Assembly (NCBI GenBank): GCA_900468625.1
Contig: UBUL01000026.1
Location: 110,311 to 174,310 of the forward strand
Source: Hyphomicrobiales bacterium
GTDB taxonomy: Bacteria; Pseudomonadota; Alphaproteobacteria; Rhizobiales; Rhizobiaceae
Direction of reading: 5' to 3'
Length of the DNA: 64,000 nucleotides
Positions 57,330 to 64,000 of this stretch are shown in pieces; the stretch's first letter is position 1; every line of letters starts with the position of its first letter. The notes beneath the pieces were generated by a model, which saw only the letters and a program-made list of their open reading frames with translations, was not told the DNA's origin and made no database searches. Made by a program: the position numbers and the translations under genes.

Positions 57330-58352
57330 ATGACCGAATTGAAGCTTTTCCTCGCCAAGGTCGCCAACTGTGAGGCACTGACCAGGGATGAAGCTCGGCA
57401 GGCTTTCGAAATCCTGATGTCGGGGGAGGCGACGCCATCGCAGATCGGCGCGTTTTTGATGGCTTTGCGCGTCCGCGGCGAGACGGTGGACGAAATTGTC
57501 GGCGCCGTGACCACGATGCGCGCCAAGATGCTGCCGGTGGATGCGCCGGCCGATGCCATCGATATCGTCGGCACCGGCGGCGATGGTTTTGGTACATACA
57601 ATATTTCGACGCTGGCGGCATTCATCGTTGCCGGTGCGGGCGTGCCTGTCGCGAAGCACGGCAATCGTGCGCAGAGCTCCAAGGCCGGCACTGCCGACAC
57701 GCAATCCGTATTGGGTATCAAGCTCGATATCGGACCAGAGACGATTGCCCGCTGCATCCGTGAAGCCGGTATCGGCTTCATGTTCGCGCAGCTGCATCAT
57801 TCCTCGATGCGCCATGTCGGTCCCTCGCGTGTCGAGCTTGGCACGCGGACGATCTTCAATCTGCTTGGCCCGCTTTCAAATCCCGCAGGCGCGCGCCGTC
57901 AGCTGCTGGGCGTCTTCGCGCCGCAATGGATATTGCCGCTGGCCGAGGTCCTCAAAGACCTGAACGCCGAGAGCGTCTGGGTCGTGCACGGCGACGGCCT
58001 GGACGAGATCACCACGACGGGCAAAACCTCCGTCGCGGCCCTCGAAAACGGCAGGATTCGTACCTTCGAGCTCACACCTGCAGATTTCGGCCTGCCGCAT
58101 GCCCGGATCGAGGACATCAAGGGTGGCGACGGCGTTGCCAATGCTGCGGCCCTTCGTGCCGTGTTAAGTGGCGAAAAGAACGCCTATCGCGACATCGCTC
58201 TTGCCAATGCGGCTGCCTCGCTGGTCATTGCCGGAAAGGCGGAAACGCTCCATGATGGCATGAAGCTCGCGGCCCATTCGCTCGATAGCGGTGCCACCGC
58301 CGTTGCGTTGGAAAAACTCATTGCCGTTTCCAACGAGGAAGGACAGGACTAG
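57330..58352 (+). CDS. trpD: Anthranilate phosphoribosyltransferase
   Basis: TrpD attaches phosphoribosyl pyrophosphate to anthranilate, the second step of tryptophan synthesis. The 340-residue protein has the PRPP loop DIVGTGGDGFGTYNIST, the KHGNRAQSSKAGTADTQSVL loop, the anthranilate-site segment FMFAQLHHSSMRHVGPSR and the conserved NLLGPLSNPAGARRQLLGV. GGGAGGA precedes the ATG at 57330. It is separate from trpE and trpG, as usual in rhizobia, and lies 6 bp before trpC. Confidence 0.97.
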   Translation: MTELKLFLAKVANCEALTRDEARQAFEILMSGEATPSQIGAFLMALRVRGETVDEIVGAVTTMRAKMLPVDAPADAIDIVGTGGDGFGTYNISTLAAFIVAGAGVPVAKHGNRAQSSKAGTADTQSVLGIKLDIGPETIARCIREAGIGFMFAQLHHSSMRHVGPSRVELGTRTIFNLLGPLSNPAGARRQLLGVFAPQWILPLAEVLKDLNAESVWVVHGDGLDEITTTGKTSVAALENGRIRTFELTPADFGLPHARIEDIKGGDGVANAAALRAVLSGEKNAYRDIALANAAASLVIAGKAETLHDGMKLAAHSLDSGATAVALEKLIAVSNEEGQD

Positions 58353-58358
58353 GACGTC

Positions 58359-59174
58359 ATGACCGATATCCTTAGAAAGATCGAAGCTTACAAGCGCGAG
58401 GAGATTGCCGCTGCGAAGGCCAAGCTTTCCCTCGCCGATCTCAAGGCGATGCAGGCCGGGCAATCGGCGCCGCGCGGCTTCCACAGGGCGCTGCTTGCGA
58501 AGAAAGCTGACGGTATTTTCGGTTTGATTGCCGAGATTAAAAAAGCAAGCCCGTCCAAAGGCCTGATCCGCCCCGATTTCGACCCGCCTGCCCTCGCCAA
58601 GGCCTACGAGGCCGGCGGCGCGGCCTGTCTTTCGGTGCTGACGGACACGCCGAGTTTCCAGGGTGCTCCGGAATTTCTGACGGCCGCCCGCGCCGCCTGC
58701 TCGCTGCCGGCGCTGCGCAAGGATTTCATGTTCGATACTTATCAGGTGCAGGAAGCCCGCGCCTGGGGTGCGGACTGCATTCTGCTTATCATGGCGTCCC
58801 TTTCCGACGACGATGCCGAACGTCTCCAGGACGAAGCGTTCGGCCTCGGCATGGATGTGCTGGTCGAAGTACACGATGCCGAAGAGATGGATCGTGCGCT
58901 AAAGCTGTCCTCGCCGCTGATCGGCATCAACAACCGCAATCTGCGCACCTTTGAAGTCAGCCTCACGGTCAGCGAAAACCTGGCTGCAATGGTTCCCGAA
59001 GGCCGGCTGCTGGTGGGCGAAAGCGGTGTCTTCACTCACGAGGACTGCAAGCGTCTGGAAGCTGCCGGCATCACCACCTTCCTCGTTGGCGAAAGCCTGA
59101 TGCGCAAGGATGACGTCACCGCGGCGACGAAATTGCTGCTGAACGGCGAAACTGGCATTCTGGCGGCCGAGTGA
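58359..59174 (+). CDS. trpC: Indole-3-glycerol phosphate synthase
   Basis: TrpC closes the indole ring of indole-3-glycerol phosphate. The 271-residue TIM barrel has AEIKKASPSKGLIRPDFDP with the catalytic Lys, ACLSVLTDTPSFQGAPEFLT, PALRKDFMFDTYQVQEARAW, IGINNRNLRTFEVSL and LVGESGVFTHEDCKRLEAAG. It is free-standing and not fused to TrpF. It lies 6 bp after trpD and its stop nearly touches the moaC start (1 bp gap). Confidence 0.97.
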   Translation: MTDILRKIEAYKREEIAAAKAKLSLADLKAMQAGQSAPRGFHRALLAKKADGIFGLIAEIKKASPSKGLIRPDFDPPALAKAYEAGGAACLSVLTDTPSFQGAPEFLTAARAACSLPALRKDFMFDTYQVQEARAWGADCILLIMASLSDDDAERLQDEAFGLGMDVLVEVHDAEEMDRALKLSSPLIGINNRNLRTFEVSLTVSENLAAMVPEGRLLVGESGVFTHEDCKRLEAAGITTFLVGESLMRKDDVTAATKLLLNGETGILAAE

Positions 59175-59175
59175 G

Positions 59176-59670
59176 ATGACGACGCCGAAGGCTGGTCTCA
59201 CGCATATCGACGCTTCGGGCGAAGCGCATATGGTCGATGTCGGCGACAAGGCCGAGACGGCCCGCAGCGCAACGGCTGCGGGTTACGTCAGGATGAAGCC
59301 GGAGACCTTGGTGCTGATCCGCGAGGGCAATGCCAAGAAGGGCGATGTCATCGGCACTGCGCGGCTTGCCGGCATCATGGCGGCCAAGCAGGCCAGCAAT
59401 CTCATTCCTCTGTGCCACCCGCTGATGCTGACGAAGATCGCTGTCGATATCGAAGAGGATGCTGCCCTGCCCGGCCTGCGTGTCACGGCCACGGCAAAGC
59501 TGACCGGCCGCACCGGCGTCGAGATGGAAGCGCTCACGGCGGTTTCCGTCGCCTGCCTGACGATCTACGACATGGCCAAGGCCGCCGATCGCGGCATGGA
59601 AATCGGGGGCATTACGCTATTGGAGAAATCCGGCGGCAAATCGGGTGATTTCCGCCATCCGGGGGCCTGA
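59176..59670 (+). CDS. moaC: Cyclic pyranopterin monophosphate synthase accessory protein MoaC
   Basis: MoaC, with MoaA, makes cyclic pyranopterin phosphate, the first molybdopterin intermediate. The 164-residue protein has the signature KQASNLIPLCHPLMLTKIAV, TGVEMEALTAVSVACLTIYD followed by MAKAADRGM, and the Lys/Glu catalytic residues of the last helix. It is coupled to trpC (1-bp gap) and to moeA (3-bp gap). This trp-moa arrangement is usual in Rhizobiales. Confidence 0.96.
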   Translation: MTTPKAGLTHIDASGEAHMVDVGDKAETARSATAAGYVRMKPETLVLIREGNAKKGDVIGTARLAGIMAAKQASNLIPLCHPLMLTKIAVDIEEDAALPGLRVTATAKLTGRTGVEMEALTAVSVACLTIYDMAKAADRGMEIGGITLLEKSGGKSGDFRHPGA

Positions 59671-59673
59671 CAT

Positions 59674-60900
59674 ATGAGCCTATTGCCCGTTGCCGAAGCA
59701 CAAGCGCGACTGCTGAACAGTGCCACGCCAATTCATCGTTTCGAAAGCGTTCCTCTCGACATGGCCGAGGGACGCGTCCTGGCCAAAGACCTCACTGCTC
59801 GCCTGACGCAACCGCCGTTCGACGCTTCGGCGATGGACGGCTATGCGCTGCGCTTCGAGGATGCGGCAACGCCCGGCTCTGAACTGCAGGTCATCGGCGC
59901 TTCCGCTGCCGGCCATGCCTATGAGGGAACCGTCGGCAAGGAAGAGGCTGTCCGCATCTTCACCGGCGCGCCCGTTCCGGCATGCGCCGATTCGGTACTC
60001 CTGCAGGAAGACGCCCTACGGCTGGAAGACGATCGCATCAAAACCAATTATCCCTTGCGCAAAGGCCAACATATACGCCCGCGCGGACAGGATTTCCTTG
60101 AGGGCGAAGCCGTGCTTTCCGCCGGCACGGTCATGGATTTCTCGCGTCTCACGGTTGCCGCCGCGATGAACCATCCGTCTCTGGATGTCTATCGCCGGCC
60201 GCTGGTTGCGATTCTGGCGACCGGCGACGAGCTTGTGGCGCCAGGCAACGAACCAGGGCCATCGCAGATTATCGCATCGAACACTTTCGGTATCGCAGCG
60301 CTGGCGCGCAATGCCGGCGCTCATGTGCTTGATCTCGGTATCGTCGCCGACGACAGCGGCGAGATCACAGCGGCCATCGGCCGGGCTCGAGTGGCGAAAG
60401 CCGACATCATCGTCACGCTTGGCGGCGCCTCGGTCGGCGATCACGATCTGGTGCAGGCGACGATGGTCGCCGCTGGCATGCAGCTTGATTTCTGGCAAAT
60501 CGCCATGCGTCCCGGCAAGCCGCTGATGGTTGGCAGCCTCGGCGACATCCATATCCTGGGCCTTCCCGGCAATCCTGTCTCCAGCCTCGTATGCGGCCTG
60601 CTCTTTCTCGAACCGCTGATCAGAAAGCTTGCATCCCTGCCGCCGATCAGGCGTGAGGGTATCGCACGCGCTGCCGTGACTTTTGCGGCGAACGATCAGC
60701 GACAGGATTATGTCCGTGCGACGCTGACGAAGACCGAGGATGGCGGCTGGCTCGCCGAGCCCTTCTCGAAGCAGGATTCCTCGATGATGAAGGTCTTCTC
60801 GCGCGCCGACTGCCTGGTCGTCCGCCCGCCGCATGCATCGCAGCTTGAAGCGGGCTTGCACACTCCGGTCATATTGCTGCGGCCCGAATTGCTGGGCTGA
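59674..60900 (+). CDS. moeA: Molybdopterin molybdenumtransferase
   Basis: MoeA inserts molybdate into adenylated molybdopterin. The 408-residue protein has the MoeA opening PPFDASAMDGYALRFEDAAT, VRIFTGAPVPACADSVLLQE, the MoCF-type GTP-like loop VTLGGASVGDHDLVQATMVA and FGLPGNPVSS-like LGLPGNPVSSLVCGLLFL, and the C-terminal barrel. It is the last gene of the run: a terminator follows and then the convergent 6-phosphogluconate dehydrogenase. In related rhizobia lexA comes next, but here it does not. Confidence 0.95.
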   Translation: MSLLPVAEAQARLLNSATPIHRFESVPLDMAEGRVLAKDLTARLTQPPFDASAMDGYALRFEDAATPGSELQVIGASAAGHAYEGTVGKEEAVRIFTGAPVPACADSVLLQEDALRLEDDRIKTNYPLRKGQHIRPRGQDFLEGEAVLSAGTVMDFSRLTVAAAMNHPSLDVYRRPLVAILATGDELVAPGNEPGPSQIIASNTFGIAALARNAGAHVLDLGIVADDSGEITAAIGRARVAKADIIVTLGGASVGDHDLVQATMVAAGMQLDFWQIAMRPGKPLMVGSLGDIHILGLPGNPVSSLVCGLLFLEPLIRKLASLPPIRREGIARAAVTFAANDQRQDYVRATLTKTEDGGWLAEPFSKQDSSMMKVFSRADCLVVRPPHASQLEAGLHTPVILLRPELLG

Positions 60901-60961
60901 AGCTCCTGCGAAAACAGTGCGGTTTTCCGTCCGGCAATAGTGAGGCAAAGACGAACAAGCA

Positions 60962-60990
60962 AAGGCCGGGAGGTTCGCCCCACCCGGCTT
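60962..60990. terminator. Terminator between moeA and the 6-phosphogluconate dehydrogenase gene
   Basis: AAGGCCGGG (60962-60970, one bulged base) pairs with CCCGGCTT (60983-60990), followed by CCATTTTATCC on the plus strand and TTTGCTTG on the minus strand. It can serve both convergent genes. Confidence 0.65.
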
Positions 60991-61017
60991 CCATTTTATC
61001 CGATGGATAGAGATCGA

Positions 61018-62043
61018 TTACTTCGCCGGTTTCTCATGATGGCCGCCGAAGCCGGCACGCATGGCGGAGAGAACCTTGTTTGCATAATCGTCGTTGCCGC
61101 GCGAAGCAAAACGGCCGTAGAGCGCGGCGCTCAGCACCGGCGTCGGAACGCCTTCGTCGATGGCGGCCGAGATCGTCCAGCGGCCTTCGCCCGAGTCGGA
61201 AACGCGGCCGGCATATTGCGAAAGGGCTGCGTCGCCATGCAGAGCGTCGGCAGTGAGGTCCAGCAGCCAGGAGGTGATTACGCTGCCGCGGCGCCAGACC
61301 TCGGAGATTTCAGCGATGTCGAGATCGTATTGATAATATTGCGGATGCGAGAGCGGTGCGGTTTCGGCGTCCTTCTCGGCGGTCTGCTTGCCGATATTGG
61401 CATGACGCAGAACGTTGAAGCCTTCGGCATAGGCAGCCATCAGGCCGTATTCGATGCCATTATGGACCATCTTGACGAAGTGGCCGGCGCCGGAGGGGCC
61501 GCAATGAAGGTAACCCTGTTCTGCCGTGCTGTTCCTGGCGGCTTCTTCGGAGCGCATTGCCGACGGAGCGACGTCGCCGACGCCAGGAGCGAGCGTCGCG
61601 AAGATCGGCGAGAGATGCTCGACGGTTTCCTTCTCGCCGCCGATCATCAGGCAATAGCCGCGCTCCAGGCCGAAAACGCCACCACTGGTGCCGACGTCGA
61701 CATAGTGGATGCCCTTCGGCTTCAACTCTTCGGCACGGCGGATATCGTCATGATAATAGGAGTTGCCTCCATCGATGACGATGTCTCCCTCTTCAAGAAG
61801 CGGAACGATCGCAGCAAGTTCCTGATCGACGATCGCAGCCGGCAGCATCAGCCACACGACGCGCGGCTTCGCGAGCTTCGATACGAAATCTTCGAGTGAC
61901 TTGCTGCCGGTGGCACCGAGCTGCTCGAGCGCTGCAATGCCTTCGGGGCGCGCATCGAAAACAACCGCATTGTGACCGCCCCTCATCAGGCGCTGCACCA
62001 TGTTGTTGCCCATACGGCCAAGGCCGATCATTCCGATTTGCAT
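61018..62043 (-). CDS. 6-phosphogluconate dehydrogenase (decarboxylating), short NAD-type
   Basis: A 341-residue enzyme of the pentose phosphate/gluconate route. It has the N-terminal dinucleotide motif IGMIGLGRMGNNMVQRLMRG, DGGNSYYHDDIRRAE, VDVGTSGGVFGLERGYCLMI (the substrate-site GxxGG), GPSGAGHFVKMVHNGIEYGL with the catalytic Lys and HNGIEYG, and ends shortly after. The usual enzyme is about 470 residues; the short form, like YqeC/GntZ, is typically NAD-dependent. No other gluconate gene is near. It is divergent from the VOC gene. Confidence 0.9.
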   Translation of the reverse strand: MQIGMIGLGRMGNNMVQRLMRGGHNAVVFDARPEGIAALEQLGATGSKSLEDFVSKLAKPRVVWLMLPAAIVDQELAAIVPLLEEGDIVIDGGNSYYHDDIRRAEELKPKGIHYVDVGTSGGVFGLERGYCLMIGGEKETVEHLSPIFATLAPGVGDVAPSAMRSEEAARNSTAEQGYLHCGPSGAGHFVKMVHNGIEYGLMAAYAEGFNVLRHANIGKQTAEKDAETAPLSHPQYYQYDLDIAEISEVWRRGSVITSWLLDLTADALHGDAALSQYAGRVSDSGEGRWTISAAIDEGVPTPVLSAALYGRFASRGNDDYANKVLSAMRAGFGGHHEKPAK

Positions 62044-62377
62044 ATGTCAGTCTCCTAGGACGGTTTTAATCGTTTGAATGTTCAATAGAGACATTTCGCA
62101 GCATTTTCCAATGAACAAATGACGGGCGAGCCATGCACAAGCCGGACATCGAAGAAAAGTTCGCGCGTTCACGCATCTGTGATAGGTGTGGCCGGGCCTC
62201 CCGCCCTTGCATCAAGGTTGCGCTTCGCCTGCCTTGAGGAAAGCGATATTTTTCGTGGTCGCCTGACCTTAAATATTCGCGATCATTGCCTGACAGAATA
62301 ATTCTCAGCAGCGGTTGGATTTCGATATAGGATCGACGCGACTAAGGTCCAGCGTTCGTCGGCGTTAGGAGGATGAT
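62044..62377. other. Non-coding stretch between the dehydrogenase and VOC genes
   Basis: This 334-bp divergent region should contain both promoters. I see no credible coding frame, tRNA or strong repeat. Weak AT-rich blocks lie near 62080-62120 and 62265-62300. Confidence 0.5.
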
Positions 62378-62749
62378 GTGCTTGATCATGTGACGATCGG
62401 GGTTCGCGATATCGAGCGATCGAAGATCTTCTACGACACGATATTGCGCTCCATCGGCATAGAACGTCTTTATGCCGAAGGCGATAGCTTTGCGGGGTAC
62501 GGCACCGAACGGAAGGCCTTCTTCTGGATTGGTCACCGCGATGCCCGGCAAGCGGGCGCGCATATCGCTTTTGCCGCCCCAAACAGGAAAACCGTCGATG
62601 AGTTCCATCGAGTGGGGATCATCGCCGGCGGCACCGATAACGGTGCTCCCGGTCTGCGCCCCCATTACCATCAGAACTATTACGGCGCTTTCATTCTCGA
62701 CCCTGATGGGCACAATATCGAAGCGGTTTGTCACTTGCCGGTGAAATAG
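62378..62749 (+). CDS. VOC family protein (glyoxalase/bleomycin-resistance fold)
   Basis: A 123-residue single-module VOC protein. It opens VLDHVTIGVRDIERSKIFYD, with the metal-ligand His of DHVTIGV, and ends GAFILDPDGHNIEAVCHLPV with the usual LDPDGHNIE. The middle AGAHIAFAAPNRKTVDEFH carries another metal-site His. Members include dioxygenases, lyases and resistance proteins; the substrate is unknown. The start is a GTG at 62378, preceded by AGGAGGAT. It is convergent with the citrate-synthase-like gene, 28 bp apart. Confidence 0.85.
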   Translation: MLDHVTIGVRDIERSKIFYDTILRSIGIERLYAEGDSFAGYGTERKAFFWIGHRDARQAGAHIAFAAPNRKTVDEFHRVGIIAGGTDNGAPGLRPHYHQNYYGAFILDPDGHNIEAVCHLPVK

Positions 62750-62777
62750 GGGACGCACTATTCCCGATAAAATGAGG

Positions 62778-63911
62778 TCAAGGTACTGACGGCCCTACAT
62801 ACCGCGCCCGCGGCCGGATGAGCCTGCCGCTCGTCGCCTGCTCCATGGCGTGCGCGAGCCAGCCTACAGTTCGCGCCAAAGCGAAGATGATCAGCGGCGC
62901 ATCCTCCGACAGATGGTAGGCGTGGGTCATCGCCGTCAGTGCGAAATCGACATTGACGCGCTCGCCGACCAATTGTTCGCCGACATCGCGAACACTGGCA
63001 AAAAGCGGGGGCAGCGTGAAGCGGCCGAGCAACGCCTCTCCGCGAATATCGACATCCGGGTAGAGTTGATGGCCGAAAGCCGGCAGTGGCCGCCCCTCCG
63101 CCAGATAGCTGCGGACCGCCTCATCCACGCCGGTCGCGGCCGCCCGCGCGATAAGCGAGCGTACGCTCTGCCAGGCGCCGCCGTGCAGCGGACCCGTCAG
63201 AGTTGAAAGACCGGACAAGGTGGCGGCGGATAAGGTCGCGCCGGCGGACGCCGTGATCCGCGCAGTGAAGGTCGAAGCATTCAGTTCGTGGTCGGCAAGC
63301 AAGACGAAACTGCGGCGGATCATATCGGCGGCATCGGGGCGATTCCAGGCAACCGCGAGGCGCCGATGCAGCGGTTGATCCCAAGCGCCGGGGGCCAGGG
63401 CTTCAGCCACCGTACCGAGCACGTTTTCGGCTTCATTCTGCAGGGCCGGAAGCGAGCGTCCGAGTGATGGCAGATCGCTTGTTATGCGCTCTGCCAATGC
63501 TGAAAACGCAGCATCCAGGGAAGGAAGTTTTTGCTGAACCATGCTTTGTTCGAATCGCAACGGCCGCTTCATATCCCAAAGCAGCAGCGCGATATCTTCG
63601 AGGCTCGCGCTTTCGGCAAGTATCGCCGCATCCTGGCCGCGATAGAAAAGCCTGCCGTTCGAAACCGTCGACAGGGCCGATGGCAACACCGGATCGCCCC
63701 ATTGAATGGCCTCGGCGGCCACTGCCTCGGTCTTGCGCCTCCCGGCATGGCGGGTGGCCAATCGCTTGACGTCATCGGCAAAATAGAGGCTGCGCCGCGT
63801 GTCGGCAGGATCGGCTTTCGCGCGAATGCGACCGCGGCTGACATTGGCGTAAAGCGTCTGCGATTTCGTTCCCAGCAGGTTCAGCGCCTGCTCCGCCGTC
63901 AGCCAGCTCAT
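62778..63911 (-). CDS. Citrate synthase family protein with N-terminal HTH-like domain
   Basis: A 377-residue protein in two parts. Residues 1-50 (SWLTAEQALNLLGTKSQTLY, then SRGRIRAKADPADTRRSLYF) read like an excisionase/MerR-type winged helix. Residues about 65-375 are a citrate-synthase fold with its triad: H208 in LLADHELNAST, H243 in GPLHGGAW and D322 in NVDFAL, plus FGHQLYPDVDIRGEALL. So the catalytic residues are all kept. Such two-part proteins occur in Rhizobiales, often beside a second citrate-synthase-like gene. A gene starts divergently at 63994 after two palindromes, but only its first codons are inside the window. Confidence 0.88.
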   Translation of the reverse strand: MSWLTAEQALNLLGTKSQTLYANVSRGRIRAKADPADTRRSLYFADDVKRLATRHAGRRKTEAVAAEAIQWGDPVLPSALSTVSNGRLFYRGQDAAILAESASLEDIALLLWDMKRPLRFEQSMVQQKLPSLDAAFSALAERITSDLPSLGRSLPALQNEAENVLGTVAEALAPGAWDQPLHRRLAVAWNRPDAADMIRRSFVLLADHELNASTFTARITASAGATLSAATLSGLSTLTGPLHGGAWQSVRSLIARAAATGVDEAVRSYLAEGRPLPAFGHQLYPDVDIRGEALLGRFTLPPLFASVRDVGEQLVGERVNVDFALTAMTHAYHLSEDAPLIIFALARTVGWLAHAMEQATSGRLIRPRARYVGPSVP

Positions 63912-63921
63912 CGGTTCTCAT

Positions 63922-63952
63922 ATTGATCAATTGCATCAAGATTGACGTCAAT
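63922..63952. promoter_or_regulatory. Two palindromes before the citrate-synthase-like gene
   Basis: ATTGATCAAT (63922-63931) and ATTGACGTCAAT (63941-63952) are perfect palindromes of the same half-sites, ATTGA and TCAAT, with centres 20 bp apart, two helical turns. They lie in the divergent promoter region and could bind a regulator of both genes, possibly the HTH-containing synthase itself. Confidence 0.5.
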
Positions 63953-63993
63953 AGGAATAGGCCCGATCTAATCGGATAGTCAAAGGAGATGGC

Positions 63994-64000
63994 ATGAATG
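63994..64000 (+). CDS. Start of a plus-strand gene, cut by the window edge
   Basis: AAAGGAG (63981-63987) is followed 6 bases later by ATG at 63994 and the window ends after seven bases. The product cannot be read. In related genomes a second citrate-synthase-like gene often lies divergent here, but that is only a guess. Confidence 0.5.

Noticed and set aside
55349..57781. 810-codon minus-strand frame over ppiD and trpD
   Set aside because: Complement of ppiD-trpD; composition typical of antisense reading.
1..64000. CRISPR array, prophage, rRNA operon, restriction or toxin-antitoxin system
   Set aside because: I looked for regular spaced repeats, phage structural genes, rRNA sequence and typical defence domains and found none in the window.

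Overview
The window is a 64 kb piece of a GC-rich alphaproteobacterial chromosome. Gene content and order point to Rhizobiaceae, probably Rhizobium sensu lato: a glnB-glnA pair behind a sigma-54 type promoter, an alphaproteobacterial LexA box (GAAC-N7-GAAC) between uvrA and ssb, coaD-ppi-ppi-queA-tgt, tmk-holB-metG-tatD, ppiD-trpD-trpC-moaC-moeA, an invasion-associated-locus-B protein, DUF1127 and a cold-shock/S21 cluster. Most of it is core genome. Mobile DNA is limited to two small insertion-sequence remnants.

Layout. 1-10 kb: ubiA (cut by the window edge), RidA divergent from a TetR regulator with three evenly spaced operators, a DsbA-family protein, a YejA-like binding protein, an IalB-like protein, hspQ, glnBA, and the NAD(P)HX repair enzyme. 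10-20 kb: a DUF72 protein, uvrA/ssb, MarC, gyrA, a sugar-nucleotide-type epimerase and a run of three very small membrane proteins. 20-28 kb: coaD, two cyclophilins, queA-tgt, a SleB-like hydrolase, a DUF4864 secreted protein, a FabF-type synthase and an HxlR regulator. 28-38 kb: a flavin reductase, a two-gene ABC exporter with the asymmetric ATP sites of heterodimers, a frameshifted RibD-like reductase, the csp/S21 cluster, LysR/DUF1127 and a D,D-carboxypeptidase that runs straight into an insertion-sequence remnant. 38-48 kb: YbaK, MBL, TatD, metG, holB, tmk, a second D,D-carboxypeptidase with altered active-site motifs, and RlpA. Two opposite-strand genes, a TauE-type permease and a rifampicin ADP-ribosyltransferase, are lodged between metG and holB. 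48-55 kb: an ECF41-type sigma factor translationally coupled to a flavodoxin-like protein, IS end remnants beside tRNA-Ser(UGA), Mpg glycosylase and marR-emrA-emrB. 55-64 kb: ppiD-trpDC-moaC-moeA, a short 6-phosphogluconate dehydrogenase, a VOC protein and a citrate-synthase-like protein with an N-terminal DNA-binding-like domain.

Working links: nitrogen status (glnB/glnA), DNA repair and SOS (uvrA, ssb, mpg), envelope growth (two carboxypeptidases, RlpA, SleB-like), tRNA modification (queA, tgt), tryptophan and molybdopterin synthesis, and drug handling (EmrAB, ABC pair, Arr). I did not find a clear new multi-gene system. The best leads are regulatory architectures (TetR triple operator, ECF41 module, hspQ palindrome), the small membrane protein trio, the degenerate carboxypeptidase, and the interrupted operon carrying arr. 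All identifications rest on reading the sequence and family knowledge; no database search was run.
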